Below are positions 11,701 to 60,049 of a DNA stretch of 64,000 nt, piece by piece. Both the position numbers and the translations under genes were made by a program. Positions within the stretch are counted from its first letter, which is position 1; every line of letters begins with the position of its first letter. Origin of the DNA: Bactrocera neohumeralis (taxonomy: Eukaryota; Arthropoda; Insecta; Diptera; Tephritidae); assembly GCF_024586455.1 (NCBI RefSeq), contig NC_065921.1, forward strand, positions 75,716,720-75,780,719, read 5' to 3'. The notes under the pieces are model-generated. The model was not told the DNA's origin. It was given only the letters and a program-made list of their open reading frames with translations, and searched no databases.

Positions 11701-14700
11701 TAATGTGAAATAACAAAAAATTTGTTTTTTTTTTTTCATTTCACATTAGAAGTGTCCTCTTACAGGCACAGTTTAACTTTAGATGTTTTTCTTAAAACTT
11801 TATAAAATTGAGTTAGGCAGTTATGTTATGCATACGTACATACACATTTTAATCGTCTGTATTATTAGATAAGATTATCAAATTTGCGTTATAAATAATG
11901 AAAGCTATTAGTAATGGAAAAATATTTATATCATAAATCAGGAGATAATAATCAATGGCAAAACAAAGAATGCAGAACTACAGATCATATATTCCAGACT
12001 AACTTTTGTTTCGAAAATTTATTAAATAAATGCCGTATTATATACATATGTAAATGCATATCAGGTACTATATTCATTTCATTGCAAGTCTGTATAGAAA
12101 TATTCTTTATTATTCTTTTATTATTAAGCGTTCAGCAATATTGGGGACATGCGTAGAAAATACCTTCACTGACAGATTTTATTGCTTTCACTTTGCTTTC
12201 AAAGTCAGCTACTACTAATTATTTTAAAAAATTCCATTTTATTACTGATTCGGTATTTGTTTAACCCTTTCGGTGCGTTTTGTGTACTTTGCTTTGCTTG
12301 CGCTTGCTTTACTACATTCGTTCTGTGCTATGTTTAATTGAAATTAGTATCAACGTAATTGACCTCAGAATGGCACCGTGAGACTTGGGATCGCATAACC
12401 GGCAATTCATTTGCACATATGTGTAGTATATTTGTACATAAATACACACAAACATACACACGTTCTCCCCAATGTAACCAGTGTCAATTGAAAGTAATTC
12501 AATTACTGAATTTTTAGAAAAACTTAATTTTTTAGTTATTTTTAATTTGAAGCAATACATACACATGTTTATTGTTAGACAGGTGCGCAGCATTTTTAAA
12601 TATTTTATGACATTTAATAAACGCATTTACTGTGGTGTATAAAAAAAGACTAATAAAGCGAACTAGAATGTCACTAACCCCCATAGACAAAAGTTCATCT
12701 TAAGTCATATAAAACATTGTTGCGAGATTCAAAGTTGTGAAAGAGTGTATTCCGGAGAAAATACCATTTATATTATTGTATGTATAATTTTTAATATCTT
12801 CACTTCACATTAATATAAATAAAATAATTCACAAATAATTGTGGAATAACTTTTAGGAAGATAATTTTGACAAATTACTTCGTAATCTGCTTTATCCAAA
12901 ACTATATGAAGTCACAAATTGCAAAAAAATTGCTAAAATTTAGTATTTTTGAACACACTGATGGGCTTGTGAATCATGCAACAAGTAATAACTTAAAAGA
13001 ACATACACGCTTACTAATAAAAATGACACAAGAATGCATTTCAACAAGGGAGAAATATAGCAATGACGGCAATTAGTCTGTATTGCATCTGTTTACCCGA
13101 TGCAAGCGTATACAGACACATACATGTATGCATTTCATATATTTATAAATTTTACATACATATACATAGGTATGTATATGTGTAAATCAATCTGTATTGC
13201 TTAGTCATTCTTTTGGCGTACACTGGTACTCAACCAGTGTGTTTATGGTACCAAATAGCAGCCAGTAGGCGTTTCAAATTCTGTGATGTGGCCCAATGCT
13301 TGACTATGGCGGAATAGACAGCAACAGCCACAGCGTGAAGGTAACAGTCAATGAGATGAAAGCGATCATTAAAATCGCACATATGTACATACATACTCGT
13401 ACATGATTGAGCAAAAACGAAAGTAGCGAAAATATTTTAAGAAAATCAAAAGAAAGCTAATGCCAGTAGCGAAGACTGTGCAGCAAGTTAGCGTGTAATA
13501 AAGTCACAAAATTAAAAATTACACACGAGTTTGCTAAACTACAATATTTGTCCATATGTATTTCAAGTTTTTTTGTCATAAAAATCTGTTTATGGTATAA
13601 GTATAGGAGGCATGTATAATTTCATTGTACAATGGAAACTATAACAACGAGAATAACAATTATTTTATGAATAAATTGCTTTAGTTTTATATTTTGAAAA
13701 GCGATAAAGTTTCAATACTAGGCAAACTAAATTATTCACTGCACCTTTTATTCTGCTGACAATATTCAGATGAAGTAGTTCGATTTCCTAATTAAAGCAC
13801 CACCTTTTTGGGTGCATTTATTATTTTCTAAAGTTTTTAGTTTTGTATAATTCGTGGACTAAATGTAAACGAAAAGAAGAGTTGCAAAAAACACAAAGAA
13901 ATTTGAGGTCAAATTAAAGGCAGCTGCATTCAAAAAACAAAAAGTGCAAGTTCAGTCCGAATATTATGTGTCAAAAAACTCAAATAAAGTGAGCTAATTC
14001 GTATGCAAAGCATTCAGCATTGACGTAAAACAAGTAAATAAAATCATGAGAGCCAACTTTGAGTAGAGGGAATTGCAGCGCATGTAAAATTAAAGTGCCG
14101 GCTTTATTTTAAAAAAGATAAATGTATACTTTAGATAAGCAAATTGATAAATACTTTAGAAAAAATATTTTTTAAAACTAGGAAGCATGCCTGTTAGCAC
14201 AAATTTGATATTTTCTTGACATTACATTTCCCCATTTGATTATTCTCAATGCACTTTATCACCAGTTACTTGCTTTCATCCGCTATATTTGAGCAACCAC
14301 AAAGAGAGCAGTTGTGTGTAAATATATAGCAACTTTCTCGGCAAATTTCTCTCAATAACAACAAATTGGCAGCAGAGGCAAGAGCAGCGCTGTCAGTATC
14401 AGCATTGTTTTTATTGCAGCAGCTGTTGTCATCGGCACCGCAAATTACGGGAAATGTGCGAAAAGCGCGAATTGCAATACCGAAAATGGAAGGTTGCGAA
14501 AATTTCCTAGCTAATCAGAAAAAACCATTGCACCAATTAGCGCGATAAAAATTACTACGCAACAGCCACCTATATATGTACATATATAGCACTTCAATTA
14601 TAATTTTCGCAAGAATTTTCAAATGTCAATATTTGTAGCGAAAGAAGTACATAAAGTTTGCACAATATATACATACATATTTATATGCATAAAATTATTT

Positions 14701-14940
14701 TTATTTATTGTTGAATACTTACGATACTAATATTAATGTTGTCACTATGTTGACAATCAGTCCAATGATTGTAATGAGATTGGGCGCCAACCATAGCGGC
14801 GTCATTGAGACAAGCCAATTCCACCAAGGCTGTAGCCATGGATCCAGCAGACTGCTGCTTGTGCAGGAGTATTTGTGTTCCGACAACTTTTTCAGCTGTT
14901 GAGCGCTGAGTACACGCTCCTTGTATGTGATTGATGACAT
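2655..14940 (-). CDS. bbc: bbc gene, coding span visible in the window (4 exons, 3' end missing): choline/ethanolamine phosphotransferase
   Basis: Joined exons 14723-14940, 4797-5037, 4548-4706 and 2655-2783 encode about 249 residues collinear with human CEPT1 and fly bbc (bb in a boxcar). The enzyme transfers phosphocholine or phosphoethanolamine from the CDP-alcohol to diacylglycerol, the last Kennedy-pathway step, in ER or Golgi membranes. The CDP-alcohol phosphotransferase signature is complete: D104 G105 x2 A108 R109 x8 G118 x3 D122 x3 D126. Hydrophobic membrane segments flank it. The family is usually near 400 residues, so roughly the last 140-150 (remaining membrane helices) must be encoded left of base 1. 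Nothing in 1-2640 resembles them. Intron 1 is 9.7 kb and contains transposon relics. CHPT1-type paralogues are an alternative, but a fly has few candidates. Confidence 0.93.
3340..4350. repeat. Three direct repeats of an ACTCCGAA-rich unit with a poly-T block, in the bbc intron
   Basis: Recurring words mark three diverged copies: CTCCCAAACTAAAAAATCGG-like (3370, 3844, 4194), CTGCTAACTATTAGACTA-like (3420, 3946, 4292) and TTTTTTAAACGCC followed by TTACTCCGAA (3757, 4117). A T-rich low-complexity block (3548-3735) interrupts the first copy. Open frames across it are translations of T runs, not genes. Confidence 0.75.
4548..4706 (-). CDS. bbc: bbc coding exon 3 (residues 154-206)
   Basis: The acceptor CTGTTGCAG precedes TGT TTT TGT. 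The exon encodes [20 protein letters not shown], then [10 protein letters not shown] (a highly conserved CEPT block) and a membrane helix ending in FGSDVWQAR. Its donor is GTATGA. The intron to exon 2 is only 90 bp; the intron to exon 4 is about 1.8 kb and repeat-filled. Confidence 0.94.
4797..5037 (-). CDS. bbc: bbc coding exon 2 (residues 73-153, catalytic motif)
   Basis: The acceptor CATAACAG is followed by C-TAC-AGT, completing Ser73. The exon contains a membrane segment ([19 protein letters not shown]), then the DGKQARR motif and [10 protein letters not shown], all the catalytic and metal-binding acidic residues of the family. It ends FFQ before GTGCGT (phase 0). Confidence 0.95.
5316..5830. 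repeat. Five diverged tandem units containing ACTCCGAATTTACTCCG
   Basis: The CCGAATTTACTCCG core (TCGAATTTACTCCG in one unit) begins near 5323, 5425, 5558, 5681 and 5771, each followed by ACTATAATAAT-GATCAGATTATCG-like sequence, so units run about 90-130 bp. The ACTCCGAA word links them to the array at 3.4-4.35 kb. From 5830 to 6590 only AT-rich intron and a (CATA)n tract are seen. Confidence 0.75.
6640..7430 (-). pseudogene. RTE-like non-LTR retrotransposon fragment (reverse transcriptase), broken
   Basis: Minus-strand frames carry reverse-transcriptase sequence in two pieces. 7429-7022 has [20 protein letters not shown], then GLPAALF and a conserved DDWNLSVL. 7070-6645 has [38 protein letters not shown] and a downstream [17 protein letters not shown] tail. 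The stretch between the pieces is deleted, and the YADD catalytic box is not found intact. The family is the insect group with an apurinic-type endonuclease plus RT; the RTE or CR1 label is from memory. It lies in bbc intron 1 and matches fragments near 42.5, 45.5, 53.8, 56.9 and 60.3 kb. Confidence 0.75.
7431..8905. other. bbc intron 1, no gene seen
   Basis: AT-rich DNA with dispersed CATATGTA tracts. A 65-residue minus frame (7684-7490) begins with a hydrophobic run but has no recognisable domain. Confidence 0.5.
8910..9563 (-). mobile_element. Mariner element, internally deleted, with intact inverted terminal repeats and TA target sites
   Basis: Termini are perfect inverted repeats for at least 27 bp (CAAGGTGCGTTCCAAAGTAA... 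at 8912 and its complement ending at 9561), each next to TA. The 9393-8905 frame keeps the helix-turn-helix part of a mariner transposase ([30 protein letters not shown]) and jumps, still in frame, to the C-terminal catalytic box [18 protein letters not shown]. The middle with the first two catalytic aspartates is absent, so the copy is non-autonomous. It sits in bbc intron 1. Confidence 0.88.
9564..9630. repeat. Extra copy of the mariner right terminus
   Basis: After the right end, the subterminal GGCGCTACCAGATTCAAAAA-like sequence and the entire terminal repeat (9600-9628) occur a second time in the same orientation, followed by TACATA. Confidence 0.85.
9631..10900. other. bbc intron 1, no gene seen
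   Basis: AT-rich DNA with a (TATATG)n tract near 9890-9950 and a few ATCGAT words (10259, 10327). No coding or RNA feature was found. Confidence 0.5.
10905..11250 (+). repeat. SINE-like or non-LTR 3' tail repeat ending in CAACAACAAC
   Basis: The sequence CGTTTACTAGGCTTACCGTT followed by GGATG, then GGGGACTAGGCAACCGTTAC and CAACAACAACAG (11118), recurs in diverged form at 26.1, 26.3 and, inverted, at 22.75 and 60.8 kb. The constant core and CAA tail suggest target-primed insertions. A second CTACAACAACACC tail closes the segment at 11250. Confidence 0.65.
11260..14700. other. bbc intron 1, no gene seen
   Basis: 3.4 kb of AT-rich DNA with CATATGTA microsatellites (11300, 12420, 13150, 13385). 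Short frames here lack domains, codon bias and splice support. Confidence 0.5.
14723..14940 (-). CDS. bbc: bbc coding exon 1 (residues 1-72/73, N-terminus and first membrane segment)
   Basis: The ATG gives [20 protein letters not shown], matching the family's conserved amphipathic start. The exon continues to EHKYSC, an aromatic WWNWL motif, and [20 protein letters not shown], the first transmembrane helix and the best-conserved N-terminal block of CEPT1. It ends with TC of a split Ser codon before GTAAGT (phase 2). No longer in-frame start is supported upstream. Confidence 0.94.
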
Positions 14941-15780
14941 GTTAATGCGCCCGAAATTTTCTCGTTGCTGTGGAGGTCAGTTTCTGTAGTTGCGTTGGTT
15001 ATGCGTGCGATTGTTATAAAATTCACGTAATTTTTTATATAAGTATAAAATTTTTTATTAGAATTTACTTCAAATGTCCTAAAATACCTCGTATATTGTT
15101 ATAAGCTAGATATATATGTAAAATAAATAACAATTCTTCTTTCTCCTGTGGTTTTAGTATGATTTCAAACTTTTACACCTATTTTTTAATGTGCACTACT
15201 TTTACTTGTGCGATTTATTCACGTGTTTGACTTTTACGCTTTTGTACAAGTTTCGCTTCAAGCAAAAACACTTATTTTTTTCGCTGATACATGTACACAC
15301 ACTTCTATAAATACAATAAACTTTTCCACAGATTTTGACCAAATTTACGTACAATTTTTACGTAAAATTGGCTTTTCTTACTTTTATTATTTAGCCGGTT
15401 TGTTGCTTTAATTTCACTGTTGCAAATACATTGGCTTCGTTGTTAAATTAATTGTTGCTACACGAAAATTCAATCCATTAACTTCAGCACACTTTTCACT
15501 CACAATTTCCACGTAGTGATCCGATGAAAATGCACTGCTTTCGAATGTGTGCAAAAGAACGACAAATGTCGAGCGAAAATTTCACACAAACGATGGCCAA
15601 TAGAAATGTCAATGAGGAGATGTGTGGAAATTTGCGGGAGCTCGTGTGCGTGTTTGTCAAAATTGTTGTGTGCGTGTTGTCCAATTAGAAAAGTCAAATT
15701 GACAATTGGTTGTTGGCAGGGTTGCATGCGTGTTTTAGGTTTAATTGAAACAAGTTTCTATTAACGGTTTGCGCAAACTT
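14941..15780 (-). promoter_or_regulatory. Probable bbc 5' UTR and promoter region
   Basis: Directly upstream of the bbc ATG the minus strand reads as 5' UTR. A possible acceptor (ACTACAG at about 14985) and a possible upstream donor (GTGAGT, 15503-15498) would make a non-coding first exon around 15505-15700, a stretch of mixed composition rich in CACACA/TTGACA words. No TATA box was identified. Confidence 0.25.
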
Positions 15781-16059
15781 ACGAAAATATAATAGTATGC
15801 AAAGCTCGGAAAAAAATGTAATTTTTTCGTAGCTTATTCGAAAAATTTGATTTATGGCAATCATACATAATTTAAAATTGCGGAAGTGCACATGTATGTA
15901 CATATCATACAAGGAAAAAAAATTGTGGACTGTTGTTGCTTATATTCATGTTTCATTGTACATGTTTATTCCCGTCCAATGTCTGTTTAGAGAGGATATC
16001 AAATATTAGAGGTCTTATCAGGATGAAATAATTTATACCCATGAAAGCATTTAAAGTGG

Positions 16060-16880
16060 GCAATAGCTTGACAAGTACATTATGGAGCCTCAAGCCAAAG
16101 ATTGTCAGGTAGAGCGGTGGCATAGGCATCGTAAGCAATACAAATTTCGCTGGGACTTCAACTATAGAAGCTGCATAAATTTTCCTTCGTCTGCGCATCG
16201 GCGGCAATCCGGAAGGTATTGGTGCTGGCATAGCAGGACCTCATGCTAAACTTTTGTTTCCTACGGGACCTATAAATTGGTGTGCAGAAATAAATATCCA
16301 ACACAACTATCGCAATGAAAGTATTGGTATACTCAGTGATAGTCAAACGGCATTTAAAGCAAATTCCTCTTATGACATCAAAATGCTGAATATCGGAACG
16401 TAACCAAGTGCACCTCATCTGGGTGTCAAGTCATAAAGGTATAGCTGGGAATGAGCTGGCTGATGATCTCGTATTGGCATAACAGCTTATGCGTTTACAT
16501 CGCTTTTGATACAGAACGGCTGAACAGCCTATCAGTTCGCAACCAAGTGCACCTTAGCTGGATGTCAGGTAACAAAGAACTGTCTGACGAGTTTGCTCGC
16601 TATACAGCTGCTTTCAGGATGGTAGGAGCGGGACCCTGCATTGCGGTTGATCCTCATACCGTAAAGGAGCGTGCGACGACCCACAGGCATGCAATCAAGA
16701 GAAGCTTTTTTAACCTCCAGAGAAACAAATTCCGACTATTGGTGGCATTTTATACTAGACACTGCATGCTCAACACGCACCTGTTTATGGTGGGTTAACC
16801 TCTTGTGCAACCTATCGTTTTATAGACATGGAGCCGGAAACTACAAAGCATCTGAATCTAGCCTGCACAGTAGCTTGTGG
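16060..16880 (+). pseudogene. Non-LTR retrotransposon fragment with RNase H domain, internally duplicated
   Basis: A stretch reading WSLKPKIVR (16085) matches the end of an R1/LOA/I-type RT. It is followed by an RNase H domain with SDSQTAFKA (about 16350), then VHLIWVSSHKGIAGNELADD (16410-16470). The block beginning NQVHL occurs again 139 bp later (16541) as NQVHLSWMSGNKELSDEFAR, so part of the domain is duplicated. The tail FRLLVAFYTRHCMLNTHLF (16730-16790) precedes a lost zinc-knuckle end. Stops and shifts make it non-functional. It lies between bbc and drk. Confidence 0.75.
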
Positions 16881-16899
16881 GAGGAAATATTGAACCCCC

Positions 16900-18780
16900 T
16901 TTTATTTTGCAAAACAAAGAGAGGCTTGTTTCTTTACTGTCATATTATTACTATTATTATATTTAAATTTTTATTTCATATTCATATTTTATATCAAGGC
17001 ATACAAACGTACAATATGTTATATAATATAAATGTATGTCATATAATTTATGCAAATTATAATAATCATTTGCTTAATTATTACAAAAATAAAAATTAAA
17101 AATATAAACACGCTTACTTATTTAATATATAAAAATATTAAAATGTAAGAAACAAAAACATTTCACAAATTATTTAAAAAATATGTATATGTATATACGC
17201 TTAAGTATAATGAATAAAGTTGTGCTCATTAACTGCTTAACTGTGCCATTTCAATTTTTGTTTACATAATTCGCATACATACTATGCATTAGTTAAAAAT
17301 TTGTGTTTTATAAATTTTTATAATAATTTTGAAATCTGTTTTCTCGCTTTTTTTACATATGGAACACCCTAATGCTTAATAATTTTAATGTTTTAATATA
17401 AAGTATGTTATGTATAAAAAAAAATGTTTTTAAGTGGAAAATTCAATTTAAAAGAAAATTTTTTTAATAATCAAATTGAGTTATGAGTAAACAAACACAA
17501 AGTTGTCGAAAAAGCTAAATTTTATTTAAAAGTTTAATCATTGAGAAAAATATTAGTGAACAGAAATTAATTGAAGTTTGCGAAAGAGCATTTGTCAAAC
17601 CTTTGTGTGTATTTGTTTAAGCAAAAATATTCTATTTGAAACCACTTTGTCAAAGAAACGAATTATTAAATGATGACACGAGCCAGCTAACTTTAATAAA
17701 AGGGGTTAGGGGTAGTCAGCACTTAAAAAACCAAAAAAATCGATTTTTTTTCTTCTCATTGGCTATTATTTCGAACAAAATTTTTTCTTCTGGCAACCAC
17801 AAACAAACTAAACTTCCAGTTGACATTTAAATTTATTTTTCGAACAATAACTAGACTTTCGCTCTTAACACAAATATTAAAATCAAATTACACAGCATGC
17901 GCAAACGAAAACTGCACTAACGGGCTGTTGCTGCACCACAATATTGAAAACAAACTTAATTTAAAATAAAAAGCAGCCAAATGTTTTGCATGCAATAAAT
18001 ACGTTTAACCATTTCTATTAACATTGCTGCGCATTGAGCAGCAAAACTTTAATTTTTATATACTTCTTTAATTTATGGCAATATAAATTACTGCTAGAAC
18101 CGTTACGAGTGTATCTTATTGTTGTGCAATGTTTGTTTTTTTGTTCTTTTTTTACTTTACGTGTTTTTATTACAATTCAGATTTTTTTCGTTGACATTTT
18201 ATTAAAAAAAAAATTGATTGCACACTTTGCCGCTTCCCTATTTTTAGCATATTTAGCGCTATTGCGTACAAAAACGTGCGCCACGCAGCAAATTTTACTG
18301 TTAAATAAACAATTTGTCACCAAATAACGCTTGCCATACTTTTAGGCGCAAATTATGAACGTAAAACTGATTTGTTTAAATATTTTTTTATTTTTATGTT
18401 CACATTTCTTACGCATTTAAATGCGTAAACATTATTTACGTACTAAATATAAGTGTTGCTATAAATATGTATGTATATATATATATATATGAAAAAACCT
18501 AATAAAATTATTATAAACACTATTATTTTATTTTATGTTTAATTTTAAATGATGCACGTCACTTAGCACTTTTTATTTGTGTAAATTATTTCATGTGTTT
18601 TATTATTATCAAAACTTTATGTTTACGAAAATTTGTTGCGCAACGAAAAACGTGGCAGATACAAAAAATAATATATATATTTATAAATTTAAAACATGAC
18701 ACAATATTTAGACAAATAAATACATTGTTATATAAAAATATACAGTTATACAGCTGATTAAAATTTATATAGAATATTTT
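16900..18780. other. Intergenic AT-rich DNA between bbc and drk, no gene seen
   Basis: Very AT-rich with no frame longer than about 100 codons and no recognised domain. Confidence 0.5.
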
Positions 18781-20660
18781 AAATGCAAATTAAAAAAAAA
18801 AATAATAATAATAATAAAGTAGGGGCACCGGAAGACGGCATTTATTTGAAGTATATTGCAGCAAAGTTTTTTGCAACGCAGCAACAAAATATTTTTTTCA
18901 ACAATTTTTTTTTTTCTTTTTACAATTAAGCAATTTTTTATAATAAACCAAACTGTTTGTTTAGAAAATATTCATAAATATGAAAAACAGAAAAGATCTA
19001 GCTCAACTTTATCATTAAATTTCTGAAGTTAAGCTCTCTATGTGAGCTAATTTGTGGCTTTTGGCAAACTAGCAAATGTTTTCTAAAAAAATCTGCTTTA
19101 TTTTTCACTCAAAACGAATGAACTTCATTTGATTTTATTCATTAAAAATAAATTATTTAAAAAATGCATATCAAATGTTGTAAATTTATGTTTGTGTTTA
19201 TGTTGCTGTTGTTGTAATCGCTTTTAATTGCGTGTACCGGTTTTATTTTTGTTTTTGTATAAATTGTGTTTTTGTACGAATGTTTATTTGAGGCTGTGTG
19301 CGCAACGAAACGCGGGCCTGCAGCGTAAATTTAGTTTAAAGGAAATTTAACCTCGTAGGCAATATATAATTGTTAAGAAAAATTTACAAAAACAAAAAAA
19401 TAAAGAAATATGTATATTTGTTATTTATAAATTAATTTAATTTTTTTTAGTTTTCACAGATTTAAATTAGCTGTTTATAAAGGTTAGGTGACGTTTCAAA
19501 AAAAAAAAAAATTTATGAAAAAAGGAATTAAATCAGTTGGATAATGTTACGATATAATAACAAAAAATAATATCAAATAATAATAATAGTAAAAAATATT
19601 TAAAAAATAATAATTAAATGAAAACTAATATTAGTAAAATAAAAATATTAAAAAAAAAAAAATTATAGCAAAAGAAAATAAAAACAATTTATAAAAAGTT
19701 AATTAAATAATAATAAAAAGCTTAAAAAATAAAACAAAATAAAAATTAATACATAAATAAAATAAAAACATGAAAAAATATAGAGTGTAATAAATAATAA
19801 AACTAAAATAAAATAAAACACAATAAAAAATTAAAAAATGTAATTAAAAAATATTATTTATATAAATAATAATGAAATTGAAATTAATATAAAAAAATAA
19901 ATATGAATAAATAAAACTTAAAAAATAGTAATAAAATAAAAATTAATACCTAAAAAAATATTAAAAAAAATATAAAGTGTAATATAAAGTTAAGGAAATA
20001 AAATAATACCCAAAATAGAACACAATAAAAAAATTAAAAAATATTATTTAAAAAAATAATAATGAAATTAAAATGAATATAAAAAAATGAAAACATAAAA
20101 AAAATAAAAATTGTTATGGGAAAAATAAAATTAATATAAAAGTAAAAAAAAAAAATAAAAAAATTCTAAAAAAAATAAAATATAGTATAATATAAAAATT
20201 AAAAAAAAAAAACAATAAACTTTCATTTTTCAATCTCGTATTTGCCAAAAACTTAAAAAAAAAGTAATTAAACACAAATTAATATAATTAAATAAAATAA
20301 AAAACATTAAATGACGCTTACGGGGTTACACGGCTTGAAAAAAAATATTTCTTATTGTCTTAATTAATGCTATAACACCGCAGAATATTGTTCCACATAT
20401 GTACATATTTAAATTGATTTTACTGTAAAAGCATTTTTTTCGAAACTGAGTTTTCAAGTCGGTTGTCAAGATTTCTCGTGAACTACTCAAACGATCTTAA
20501 TGATTTTTCACAGGTCTTAAGATATAATTTACAAGGTAGTGAACGAAGTATTTTCTTTTCAATTACAACTATTAAAAAAAACAACGAGTAATTAAATTAA
20601 AAAAAACAAATTTAATATTAAAAAAAAATAATAAAAAATTAAAAAAAAAAATAATAAAAA

Positions 20661-20715
<55 letters not shown>

Positions 20716-21330
20716 ATAAAAAAAAAAAAAAAAAAAAAATTAAAAAAAAAAAAAATAAAAAAAAAAAAAAAAAATAAAAATAAAAAATTAAAAAAACAAA
20801 AAAAAAATATTAGAAGAAAACAAAAAATAAAAAAAAATATTAGAAGAAAAACAAAAAATAAAAGAAAATACTAGAAGAAAAACAAAAAATAAAAAAAAAT
20901 ATTAGAAGAAAAACAAAAAATAAAAAAAAATACTAGAAGAAAAACAAAAAATAAAAAAAAATATTAGAAGAAAAACAAAAAATAAAAATATTAGAATACC
21001 AAAAAAAATTAGAAAAAAAAATAAAATATAAAAAAAATTAGAAGAAAAACAAAAATAAAAATAAAAAAATAACAGCAAATAAAAAATAAAAATGATAATA
21101 AATGAAAATAGAAAACAATAATAAGTACATATATAAAAAAAATTAAAAAAAAATTTATTTTCAAATAAAAAATATTAAAAATATATTTATTTTCCAATAA
21201 AAAATATTAAAAATATATTTATTTTCCAATAAAAAATATTAAAAATATATTTATTTTCAAAAAAAATCATTAAAACCAAGTATAAAAAGAATAAAACCAT
21301 TAAAAAAATAATAAAAATGACGTTTAAAAC
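18781..21330. repeat. Extremely A/T-rich block with poly-A and two minisatellites
   Basis: The plus strand is almost only A and T over 2.5 kb. A near-pure A run spans about 20650-20790. A 31-bp unit containing ATTAGAAGAAAAACAAAAAA is repeated at 20811, 20841, 20872, 20903, 20934, 20965 and 20992. A 32-bp unit containing TTTATTTTCCAATAAAAAAT is repeated at 21154, 21186, 21218 and 21250. A non-repetitive stretch near 20440-20560 (GTGAACTACTCAAACGATCT) may be an old dispersed repeat. Confidence 0.85.
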
Positions 21331-22304
21331 AAAAAACAACAAAAACTATGCAAAATGTCCCGACAAAGTAAAAAAAAACTTATAAAACCACTGCGAATTT
21401 TACCGAATTTATTTATTTATATCAAACCATTACATTGACGAATAAATAGGTCAACTCGCAGCTTGTGCTACTTTACTGCATTAAATCACGCAACAAGCGC
21501 ACCTGCTTCATATCTAGCGCTGCAGCCGCAGTTTCAGCCTCAAATGAAAATTCATGCGGCAGACAATGCAAGACTATTTCGTTTTGTGGCTAAACACGGT
21601 CTGTAAAGTGCGCTTTTCAAGCTTTTTCATCGCATACAAAAAACACTTATACATGCATATATACATATGTATATGTGTGCCTAACGGTAATAAATGATGC
21701 TGTGATGTATCGCAGTTAGATGTAGTATGTCTGTATGTATGGCTTTGTATACAAATTGAACCACTGAATGAGGGGTCACACAACTAATCGTGGCTGTGGT
21801 GTGCATTTGGCGAGAGTTGCATTTCTACACACCAACAAAAAAAAAACGAAATAAATTGAAATAAATGTATAACCTATTGTTAGCTATTGCCAGTATGCGC
21901 CAATTACTATGTATACTAAATACTTTAAATTTGAAGAATTATTGAAGTGTCACTTGTTGTTGTTGCGCGCTTGTGCATGATTACAGTACTACAATTCTGA
22001 TTGCTATTGTTGCTGTTATAGCGGCAGATGTGTGTGTGAGTGTGATTTGTGAAAATTTGCTGGTGGAAAGTGTTTTTATTGTTGTTGGTGGAGTGTTTTG
22101 TTGTTGTTGTTGTTGTTATTATTGTTGTTGGTGGTTCGTTTTTCAAGTATTGTTTTTGTTTTTATGTTCGTTTATTGTTTTTGTTTCTTGTATGCAGTGT
22201 TTTGTTGTTGTTGTTATTGTGTTTTTTTGTTTTTGTTTTTAATTTTCTTTCATTTATTTGTAATTTTCATTTATATATTCATTATTTTACGAGTTTCTAT
22301 TCTA
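21331..22304. other. Region downstream of drk, likely holding its 3' UTR
   Basis: It contains a (TTG)n tract at 22090-22240 and mixed-composition DNA around 21480-21560 and 21780-21830. No other gene is visible. The drk poly(A) site is probably here but cannot be fixed. Confidence 0.4.
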
Positions 22305-58820
<36,516 letters not shown>

Positions 58821-59870
58821 TTTGATTAACTTTTTTTTTTTGTTGCGTTATAACTTTGCGCTATGAAATATTTTGTGTTGTTTTTTTATGGTTGTTGTTG
58901 TTGCTATCCCTGTTTGGCGGTGTATTTATACAATCGTTTTAATTAAAAGCGATTGTTGTTGTTTAATTAATTTGTGCTTAAAATAAAACGCTCAATTAAT
59001 GTTGTTTATCTGCAGTACGCAAATATTTTTTTCTTTTAGATTTTGCTTAAAAGTTATTTTTTTTTGTATTTATTTTGTGTGTTTTCCGTTTTTTGTCAGC
59101 CTTCGTTGTTTTCTTTTTTATATATAATATGGTTTAGTTTAAATTTTATTGATAAAATTTGGTGTTTTGCTTATGTACTTGCGTTAAAATTAGTAAATTG
59201 AAAATATACGTATATTTGTAGGTTAAATCAGCCTTCAGCTGTTTGTGTGTTTGTTCACGCTGCACTAAACTATTAAGCTAAAAAAAATAAAATATATTCA
59301 ACACGTTAAAAAAACTTTTGCTCTAAATATACTTTCAATTAACTTTTTTTAGTTGAAATTTTTAAAAGCTTTTAATTCGCATGAGATTTCCGCACTTGTT
59401 GCCCACAATAAAACCAACAAATATTTCCACTTTTTTCGGTTTTTATGCTATTTTACATTTTAGTAATTTGGCAAACACTTGTTCTTTTACGCGTTCTGCA
59501 CACGCCAACAATTTTGTTTGATATTTCTTATATTTATTTTACGACCGTTTTTTTGGGTTTATTTTCGCGTTTGTTCTATTTTAGCGGAATAATGTATGAA
59601 TAGAATTTGCATGTGTAAGTTGATAGATAGAATACATTTGTACGTAGCGCCCGCACGACGTAGCTTCGAAGAATGAACCAGCAAGCTGAGCAACGAAATC
59701 AGCACATCGGCAGCGGCAGCGCACATTTCGCTAGCTCCATTGCTCACCTACATGCTACTCCCCACCACAAGCGTTTGACGTATGGGTGCGGAGCGCGCTT
59801 GCTATGCCAAAGCGGCGTAAAGCTCAATCAACTCTTTATCCCCATATAACGACAATGCTGCCAGATGATC
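58821..59870 (-). promoter_or_regulatory. Probable drk 5' UTR and promoter region
   Basis: No open frame lies upstream of the drk ATG. The first 800 bases are AT-rich with TTG/GTT tracts, as in fly 5' UTRs. A distinctly GC-richer stretch (about 59640-59830) has many CG dinucleotides and is the most promoter-like part. No TATA box or initiator could be fixed, and a non-coding first exon further right is possible. Confidence 0.3.
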
Positions 59871-60049
59871 AGGGGATTAGTGAAATATACTTTTCGGAGA
59901 AATTATAAGCGTTTTCGTCTGTGATTTCGCACATGTTGATATAGAGGTGTAAAAAATAGTGAGCAGTTTGAGTTAATTTCTTTTTGCACCGAAGTTATAG
60001 CACTCTTAATTTGAAAAAAAATCCATTCATTCCTTTCTTTGCATTATAT

